Positions 6,083-10,560 of a DNA stretch of 10,560 bases are shown in pieces; within the stretch, counting starts at the first letter, position 1, and each line of letters opens with the position of its first letter. The stretch is from Thermoplasmata archaeon. GTDB taxonomy: Archaea > Thermoplasmatota > Thermoplasmata > Halarchaeoplasmatales > Halarchaeoplasmataceae. The stretch covers positions 1 to 10,560 of the forward strand of contig JAFDTZ010000076.1 of assembly GCA_019594305.1 (NCBI GenBank), in the 5' to 3' direction. The notes below the pieces were generated by a model. It did not search any database and was not told the origin of the DNA. It saw only the letters and a program-made list of their open reading frames with translations. The position numbers and the translations under genes were made by a program.

Positions 6083-6250
6083 TCATACCGGCCATTGCCA
6101 TTTTGCCAACTCGATCACTACCAGGCACGCTATACCAAATATTATGATGAATCGATGATCCAGTATAGGACCCTTTGCATCTTCTTCATCAAAGTAGCGT
6201 ATCAATCCAGCAGCGGACTGGAAGCCTCCGCCTTGTTTCTTGGCAGACAT
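6083..6250 (-). CDS. secG: Preprotein translocase subunit Sec61-beta (SecG-like), 55 residues
   Basis: This short gene encodes the small beta subunit of the archaeal SecYE-beta protein-conducting channel. The N-terminus is basic and glycine-rich (MSAKKQGGGFQS). Next comes the family hallmark AGLIRYFDEEDAKGP (residues 14-28), matching the archaeal/eukaryotic pattern AGL.RYF.EE..GP. One membrane helix follows at about residues 34-51 (FIIIFGIACLVVIELAKW) with a very short tail. Length fits the family (50-60 residues). The ATG at 6250 is the only plausible start. A TATA-like element TTTTTATTA lies on the minus strand near 6320-6328, giving a leader of about 45 bases, though this is weak. The gene ends 7 bp from the convergent zinc-ribbon/TPR gene. 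Archaeal Sec61-beta is not homologous to bacterial SecG, despite the shared symbol. Confidence rests on the strong motif. Confidence 0.9.
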   Translation of the reverse strand: MSAKKQGGGFQSAAGLIRYFDEEDAKGPILDHRFIIIFGIACLVVIELAKWQWPV

Positions 6251-6372
6251 TTTTACCACGTTAGATGTACACAGGTGATGATATCAACTGCTTTCTAGCT
6301 AATAAGAGAATATGGTTGTAATAAAAATCTTTCCCTTCGGTTTGCGTTTTTACTACACAGGACGCCCTAAGG

Positions 6373-7377
6373 TTATATGATATATTTACCGTCTTCCATC
6401 ACCTTTTTATCGTCCAACCATACGTCACATTTGGTAAGAATGAGATCCATATGGACAGGGCAGCTCCAGGACGCTCCTGTCTCTTCACGTAAAGGATTTC
6501 CTAATGCAAGGTGAACCCCGGGGAATTTTTCGTCCTGCAACATGTTGTTTGCAAGCTCTTTCAAAAATATATTGGTCCCGAAACCTAACTCACCTATGTA
6601 CTTGGAACAAGGGTGGCGGTTAGTGTAATCCTCTAAATCCTTAAGAAATTCATCGTTATCCGTGTGTATGCTGGTGTATCTCGGTCTGTCCTCGGTTTCT
6701 ATTTCCAATGTTATAGGCGTTTCCTGTAAATCCTCGTGATGATATTTATAGCCTAGGTAGTCTCCTATGGCACCATCAACCACTATCGTTCCTTCGACTA
6801 CCTTCGGGGATGTGAATATCTCTCCATCGGGCAAATTTATCCAATGGCCGGGATTGTGGCAAATGCCCGCCGTTGGTACCCATTTGATGATATCGCTGAA
6901 TTTGGCCACTATATCGGTACCCTGTTTGTTCCTTACCCTTACTTCTCTCGTATCGCTTAATAGTTCGTATAGTTTATCCGTAAATAGCTTTATCTGTGAA
7001 TAATCAACAGCCATACCGCCTTCGAAGACCTTCTCGGTAACGTTGACCATATGCGCGTGGCGTCCGCCGATAAGCATTGCCTTGATAAACGGCCCTCTTA
7101 TATGTTCATGCTCGTCCTGGCATGCCCTAGCCGTCCAGAAACCAACAGTTGCATTCTGAGCAGCCCTCTTTATGGTTTCGGGAAAGAACTTGATAGGACG
7201 CTTTCCGTAAACCTCCAGTTTGAAGAATCTGATATTATTCGTGTGTTCACCCGCGGCCTTTCGCAGAGCCATTCCTATTCGTTCTGTGTCTTCGTCGCAC
7301 AATATCACAACCCTGTCTTTATTCGTTACATTCATACAGGTTTCCACTGCAATTCTTGCACCTTCTTCTAAACTCAT
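6373..7377 (-). CDS. M29-family metalloaminopeptidase
   Basis: The product (334 residues) belongs to the M29 family of thermophilic leucyl aminopeptidases (AmpS/AmpT type), cytoplasmic exopeptidases that use a two-metal centre to remove N-terminal residues. Motifs carrying the expected metal ligands are all present: E186 in NLPDGEIFTSP, E263 in IGELGFGTN, H289 in GVHLALGN, and H309 with D311 in CPVHMDLIL. The protein is somewhat shorter than the characterised bacterial members (about 400 residues), mainly in the N-terminal region. The ATG at 7377 gives the usual start, and a minus-strand TATA-like box CTTAAATATG lies at 7404-7413 within archaeal promoter range. It lies between sec61-beta and the cysteine-cluster gene on the same strand, separated by 122 and 99 bp, so it is probably a single-gene unit. 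Substrate preference cannot be read from sequence. Confidence 0.88.
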   Translation of the reverse strand: MSLEEGARIAVETCMNVTNKDRVVILCDEDTERIGMALRKAAGEHTNNIRFFKLEVYGKRPIKFFPETIKRAAQNATVGFWTARACQDEHEHIRGPFIKAMLIGGRHAHMVNVTEKVFEGGMAVDYSQIKLFTDKLYELLSDTREVRVRNKQGTDIVAKFSDIIKWVPTAGICHNPGHWINLPDGEIFTSPKVVEGTIVVDGAIGDYLGYKYHHEDLQETPITLEIETEDRPRYTSIHTDNDEFLKDLEDYTNRHPCSKYIGELGFGTNIFLKELANNMLQDEKFPGVHLALGNPLREETGASWSCPVHMDLILTKCDVWLDDKKVMEDGKYII

Positions 7378-7403
7378 AATAAACCGAACCTTTTGTTTTG
7401 AGG

Positions 7404-7413
7404 CATATTTAAG
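7404..7413 (-). promoter_or_regulatory. TATA-like box for the M29 aminopeptidase
   Basis: The minus strand reads CTTAAATATG here, preceded by the purine-poor BRE-like GGGCA. It is centred about 32 bases before the ATG at 7377, leaving a leader of only a few bases. Confidence 0.5.
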
Positions 7414-7476
7414 TGCCCGTTAAATAACTTTTTGTCTTCGGGGGTGGTCATGGATCTTTAGATTTTCACTCTTATT

Positions 7477-9111
7477 CTACCTTAATTCAGTTCCATCTTT
7501 AAGAACTATCTTTGCAGTTGAACCGCTCATCTTCAATAGCTCCTGTAATGCTTCTGCATAATCATCTCCTTCGGCATCGAGTAATTTCAATACATAATCC
7601 TTCAGAAACTCCCCCACATCTACCTCGGATGTGTTGTATCTCCATCTTCTCGAATCACCTTTACCTAGGGCTACTAGGAAACCGAATGCCAATGCTTTCA
7701 GCCTTGTATCAGCAGTGTCGAGATTATCTATGTGGTTAACAGTTTCGGTAGCGCCATCCGTCTTATACGCCACCGCAAGGTTATGGGCGAACCTTGCTTC
7801 AGGAGGTAATCTACTAAAATCAGGGAGTGTGTTCAATCTATCCATAGTCTCCTTGGATTTGTATGCTTCCCTGAGCACTTCTCTAGGTACAACCTTATTA
7901 TCCTCTACCATGGCGTAGAGTTCCTCTGTCATATCCTTATCTTCGACTATAGTATGTATGATTTCTTTTCCCTTTGTTTCCCATATTTTGTTAAGCAATT
8001 CGTTTATACTAGCCTGTTCGAGTACCAACGCAACCGAAGTCTTGTTGATCGCTTTTTTCAACGGTACTTTTTCCCAATCCTCATAATCAAATGCTTCAAA
8101 AAATGCGTTTATATCCTTACCGTAACAGGTCCTTCCTATCACGTAAAGATCGGTCTTTTTCTTCAACTGCCTACGAGCGTGTCTATCGTATTTTTTAATC
8201 AGTTCTCTATCTGATATTTTTCCTTCGTAGTAACCTTCACTACTGTCACTTGGAATAATGATGCTGGAATCCAGTGCGCATCTATCGCATTCGCCACCGC
8301 ATTTCAACCTATATTTCGCCTCCAATGAAAACTGTTCGGTGTTATCCTTGGAAAGCATTCCCTCGGTAATGTGTACGAAAAGATTAACGTTCGATTTAGC
8401 GCATTTAGAACATAATTTGATGGTAGCTCCTGCGTTTTTCCACATCAGGGAGATATGTGTATGTGATGACCTTGAAGACGTATGCCCGCACGAGTAAATA
8501 CCGTCAATTTTTTTAAAGTTATATGACAAACTGGACATCCTGCTATTGAAATATTCTTTAGGGGGGTTATCTTCTTTTCCCGCACAAACTATTTTGTTTC
8601 CCCAAGAGTACAGAAAATATCCTTTTTTTGCTTCGTTGTAGTAAGCAAACAATCTTATCGTGGGGTCGTGAAAATATTGGATACCCATCATGTATTTTTC
8701 CTTGGCACTGCCCTTCACATAGTTTATATCTCCTTGCGAAGTTTTCGCGGTTGCAAGAACCGGCAGTTTGTCCTCGTAAGCCAATAACATAGTTCTAGCT
8801 ACAGCTTTAGATAGGTCCGTACCTCTTTTAGATGCCTTTGTAAGAAATTTTTTATCGTCCTTTTTTGTAGCTATCTTTTCAATAAGCTTTTTTGATTTGC
8901 CGAATTTACAGAGAAAACAATTACCTTTACACTCGGGTATTACTCTCAACGGGTCATCAGCTAGCAATTTAGCTGTTTTTATCAAACGGGCTTCCTGAAC
9001 CTTACTTGCGTGTTTCGGACCCTTTCTAAACCTGAACATACTTCTCCAATGTTGTTTATCAACTAAATAAAATTTTTCCTCGCTATAACCATTTATGTGA
9101 TCATCACTCAA
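7477..9111 (-). CDS. Uncharacterised 544-residue protein with three cysteine clusters
   Basis: I do not recognise this family. The visible structure is three putative metal-binding clusters: CKGNCFLC at 61-68, CGH (208-210) with HTH (217-219) and CSKC (234-237), and CGGECDRC at 271-278. The first and third share the spacing C-X-G-X-C-X2-C. The stretches between are lysine-rich and basic, and the C-terminal half (about 350-540) is helical and acidic. There is no signal peptide or membrane helix. Clusters plus basic character suggest a nucleic-acid- or protein-binding zinc protein, but no enzyme motif is seen. The frame begins with TTG at 9111, preceded by GGTGA. No in-frame ATG or GTG lies between TTG and the upstream promoter region, and the next Met is residue 25, so TTG is the best start. 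It is divergent from rfcS with only 47 bp between them. Confidence 0.8.
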   Translation of the reverse strand: MSDDHINGYSEEKFYLVDKQHWRSMFRFRKGPKHASKVQEARLIKTAKLLADDPLRVIPECKGNCFLCKFGKSKKLIEKIATKKDDKKFLTKASKRGTDLSKAVARTMLLAYEDKLPVLATAKTSQGDINYVKGSAKEKYMMGIQYFHDPTIRLFAYYNEAKKGYFLYSWGNKIVCAGKEDNPPKEYFNSRMSSLSYNFKKIDGIYSCGHTSSRSSHTHISLMWKNAGATIKLCSKCAKSNVNLFVHITEGMLSKDNTEQFSLEAKYRLKCGGECDRCALDSSIIIPSDSSEGYYEGKISDRELIKKYDRHARRQLKKKTDLYVIGRTCYGKDINAFFEAFDYEDWEKVPLKKAINKTSVALVLEQASINELLNKIWETKGKEIIHTIVEDKDMTEELYAMVEDNKVVPREVLREAYKSKETMDRLNTLPDFSRLPPEARFAHNLAVAYKTDGATETVNHIDNLDTADTRLKALAFGFLVALGKGDSRRWRYNTSEVDVGEFLKDYVLKLLDAEGDDYAEALQELLKMSGSTAKIVLKDGTELR

Positions 9112-9123
9112 TTCACCAACGAA

Positions 9124-9133
9124 AAATATATTA
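9124..9133. promoter_or_regulatory. Shared AT-rich promoter region between the cysteine-cluster gene and rfcS
   Basis: AAATATATTA on the plus strand is centred about 30 bases before the rfcS ATG at 9159. On the minus strand the same AT core and the adjacent AGTTAAGTAA (9134-9143) are the only TATA-like candidates for the divergent gene. The 47-bp gap means that the two promoters overlap. Confidence 0.5.
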
Positions 9134-9158
9134 CTTAACTTCCTTTCATATCCAATAG

Positions 9159-10112
9159 ATGAACGATATTTGGACGGAGAAATACAGGCCGAAACATCTT
9201 GATGATATATACGGGCAAGAAAGGATCATCGAGCGATTAAAAGCATACGTCGCTCAGGGAAACATACCACATCTACTATTTGCAGGTCCCGCTGGAACCG
9301 GCAAGACGACCTCTGCCATCGCCCTTTCAAAGGAGTTGTACGGAGATCAGTGGAACGCTAGTTTCTTCGAGTTGAATGCCAGTGATGAAAGGGGCATAGA
9401 TGTTATCCGAAATAAGATAAAGGAATATGCTAGAACTACTACGTTGAGTAAGAAGGGATTCAAGATAATCTTCATGGACGAGGCGGATTCCTTGACCAAC
9501 GAGGCCCAGGCCGCACTTCGTCGTACCATGGAAAAATACTCCGGCAACTGCAGGTTTATTCTTTCCTGTAATTACTCGTCCAAAATAATCGACCCGATAC
9601 AATCACGGTGTGCGGTATTCAGATTCAGATATATCTCCAAGGAGGGTGTGATAAAGTGGCTGGAGCATATTTCTGAGGGGGAAGGCCTTACGATATCTGA
9701 AGATGCAATGAACCTCTTAGTGCGTATATCCGAAGGCGATATGAGAAAGGCTACAAACCTTCTTCAAATATCGGCGACTACCACAGAGGAGATAGATGAA
9801 GAGGCGGTTCGCCAGAGTGCTAACATCGCCAAGCCGGGCGATATTGAGTATATGATCAAAACCGCAATCGAAGGTGATTTCATGCAGGTAAGGAATAAGC
9901 TTTACGAACTCATCATAGATTATGGTTTATCGGGTAATGATATAGTTAGGCAGATCCATAAGGCTATATACAACATACCGATGGACAACGAGCGAAGGAT
10001 GAGGCTCGTAGATAGGATCGGCGAGGCTGAGTTCCGAATGGTTCAGGGTGCTAACGAACGTATACAGTTGGAAGCGCTATTGGCTCACTTCGGTAATGAT
10101 CTTTACAAGTAG
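9159..10112 (+). CDS. rfcS: Replication factor C small subunit (clamp loader)
   Basis: RfcS is the AAA+ ATPase subunit of the archaeal clamp loader that opens PCNA and places it on primed DNA during replication. The 317-residue product is full length for the family. Motifs: an N-terminal RFC box WTEKYRPKHLDDIYGQ (5-20), Walker A GPAGTGKT (43-50), Walker B IIFMDEAD (103-110), sensor 1 SCNYS (136-140), the arginine-finger SRC motif (149-151) and sensor 2 GDMRKATN (193-200). The helical collar domain follows to the C-terminus. The start codon fits family alignment and lies about 30 bp after a TATA-like box, so the transcript is probably leaderless. The large subunit gene rfcL, often beside rfcS in archaea, is not downstream here. 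This gene is the clearest sign that the host is an archaeon. Confidence 0.97.
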   Translation: MNDIWTEKYRPKHLDDIYGQERIIERLKAYVAQGNIPHLLFAGPAGTGKTTSAIALSKELYGDQWNASFFELNASDERGIDVIRNKIKEYARTTTLSKKGFKIIFMDEADSLTNEAQAALRRTMEKYSGNCRFILSCNYSSKIIDPIQSRCAVFRFRYISKEGVIKWLEHISEGEGLTISEDAMNLLVRISEGDMRKATNLLQISATTTEEIDEEAVRQSANIAKPGDIEYMIKTAIEGDFMQVRNKLYELIIDYGLSGNDIVRQIHKAIYNIPMDNERRMRLVDRIGEAEFRMVQGANERIQLEALLAHFGNDLYK

Positions 10113-10304
10113 GCATTACTCGCCTATCATCGTAAGCAACATTGCCCGCTCTAGGGAAACCACGGGAATTGTGAAGGCTTTTAATGAGTGCCGTACATCT
10201 TTTTAAAGGTATTATACCTAAAGGATTTTCATCCCTTTATAGTCTTGAGTACGGATTTTTTTTGCATTTCATCAATTTTTTCCGTAACACCTCCAGCGAG
10301 GCAA

Positions 10305-10318
10305 TTCTGATATCAGAA
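10305..10318. promoter_or_regulatory. 14-bp perfect palindrome, candidate operator
   Basis: TTCTGATATCAGAA is a perfect palindrome ending where the 19-bp direct repeats begin, about 130 bp upstream of the secreted-protein start. It could bind a dimeric regulator. A second palindrome, AGGTATTATACCT, lies at 10207-10219. Confidence 0.4.
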
Positions 10319-10373
10319 GTAGGAAGTATAATAATAAGTAGGAAGTATAATAATAAGTAGGAAGTATAATAAT
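10317..10373. repeat. Three perfect tandem 19-bp repeats
   Basis: The unit AAGTAGGAAGTATAATAAT occurs three times without a mismatch (10317-10335, 10336-10354, 10355-10373). The array ends about 8 bp before the TATA-like box of the secreted-protein gene, so it sits where an upstream activator would bind. Two-base overlap joins it to the preceding palindrome. Confidence 0.9.
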
Positions 10374-10380
10374 ATAGAAA

Positions 10381-10390
10381 ATTTTATATT
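10381..10390 (+). promoter_or_regulatory. TATA-like box for the secreted-protein gene
   Basis: ATTTTATATT is centred about 52 bases before the ATG at 10438. This predicts a leader of roughly 25 bases, long enough to hold the Shine-Dalgarno sequence AAAGGAGTGATC at 10423-10434. Unlike most genes here, this one is therefore probably translated from a leadered mRNA. Confidence 0.5.
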
Positions 10391-10437
10391 GTGATACGTT
10401 ATGATGTACATAGAGCAACACCAAAGGAGTGATCAAA

Positions 10438-10560
10438 ATGGTCCGTGAAAATACCAAGAAAACCTTCATGTTCGTAACCCCCGTAGTGCTCATACTGTTA
10501 CTCAGTGTGGTCACCCCGGGTTTCGTACATGCAGAAGACGTGGACACCGAAGAGAACGAC
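10438..10560 (+). CDS. Secreted or surface protein, N-terminal 41 residues (3' end outside window)
   Basis: The first 41 codons are visible and the frame is open to the last base of the window. The sequence is a textbook signal peptide: a basic start MVRENTKKT, a hydrophobic core FMFVTPVVLILLLSVV, a helix-breaking TPG, and a probable signal peptidase I site after FVHA, before EDVDTEEND. The mature N-terminus is acidic. The ATG is set by a strong Shine-Dalgarno sequence AAAGGAGTGATC three bases upstream. It lies on the same strand as the secreted multidomain protein at the other end of the window and has a similar base composition, but the visible part shows no domain. Upstream palindrome and tandem repeats suggest regulated expression. 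Confidence 0.85.
   Translation, partial: MVRENTKKTFMFVTPVVLILLLSVVTPGFVHAEDVDTEEND

Larger units (their letters stand above)
10113..10437. other. 325-bp intergenic region after rfcS
   Basis: No convincing gene is seen here. Besides the palindromes, repeats and TATA box listed separately, it holds a short inverted repeat at the rfcS stop (TAGGC 10110-10114 with GCCTA 10122-10126). It also has T-runs of eight and six bases at 10256-10263 and 10275-10280, flanked by TACGGA (10250-10255) and its complement TCCGTA (10281-10286). The T-runs could terminate rfcS transcription. Confidence 0.6.

Noticed and set aside
6275..6281. C box (GTGATGA) of a C/D guide RNA
   Set aside because: No D box CTGA or internal C'/D' pair follows at a suitable distance.
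6095..6298. 67-codon plus-strand frame
   Set aside because: It is the antisense shadow of the Sec61-beta gene, which has a diagnostic motif on the minus strand.
8278..8931. Radical SAM enzyme based on CX3CX2C in the 544-residue protein
   Set aside because: The cysteine spacing fits, but it occurs twice and with the wrong surroundings. No other radical SAM motifs or barrel pattern are visible.
10184..10360. 58-codon plus-strand frame starting MSAVHLFKG
   Set aside because: It is coded largely by T-runs and ends inside the 19-bp repeats, with no ribosome site and no recognisable protein features.
10272..10547. 91-codon minus-strand frame
   Set aside because: It overlaps the signal-peptide gene, its promoter and the tandem repeats, and its tyrosine-rich part is just translated repeat.

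Overview
The window looks like chromosomal DNA from an archaeon. Direct signs are a replication factor C small subunit, an archaeal/eukaryotic-type Sec61-beta subunit, two tRNA genes without an encoded CCA, and several genes whose start codon lies 26-33 bp from a TATA-like box, as in leaderless archaeal transcripts. The style of the secreted proteins (Kre9/KNH-like Ig domain, MAM-like domain, FnIII, GDADGWNF-type C-terminal domain) suggests a Thermoplasmatota lineage. That placement is inference, not proof.

Layout. 1-1732 (+): C-terminal 576 residues of a large secreted multidomain protein, cut by the window start. 1733-2477: a structured, gene-poor stretch with tRNA-Arg(TCG) and tRNA-Gln(CTG) on the minus strand. 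These are embedded in short direct repeats of the tRNA ends, spaced about 52-64 bp, with many hairpins between them. 2478-2672 (+): small two-helix membrane protein. 2705-4791 (+): overlapping queA and tgt of bacterial queuosine type. 4825-6075 (+): zinc-ribbon/TPR protein. 6083-6250 (-): a 55-residue Sec61-beta gene. 6373-7377 (-): M29 metalloaminopeptidase. 7477-9111 (-): 544-residue protein of unknown function with three cysteine clusters, divergent from rfcS (9159-10112, +). 10113-10437: regulatory region with a 14-bp palindrome, three perfect 19-bp direct repeats, a TATA-like box and a strong Shine-Dalgarno. 10438-10560 (+): start of another secreted protein, cut by the window end.

Functional links. 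queA and tgt are translationally coupled and cover consecutive steps of queuosine synthesis (preQ1 insertion into tRNA, then epoxyqueuosine formation). This is unexpected in an archaeon, where the usual Tgt relative makes archaeosine at position 15. Sec61-beta belongs to the export machinery that would serve secreted proteins such as the two at the window ends. The other genes look like ordinary single-gene units.

The most unusual signal is the tRNA region. The first or last 7-13 bases of each tRNA recur outside the gene at regular spacing, paired with inverted copies, and two of the hairpins differ by a compensatory base-pair change.
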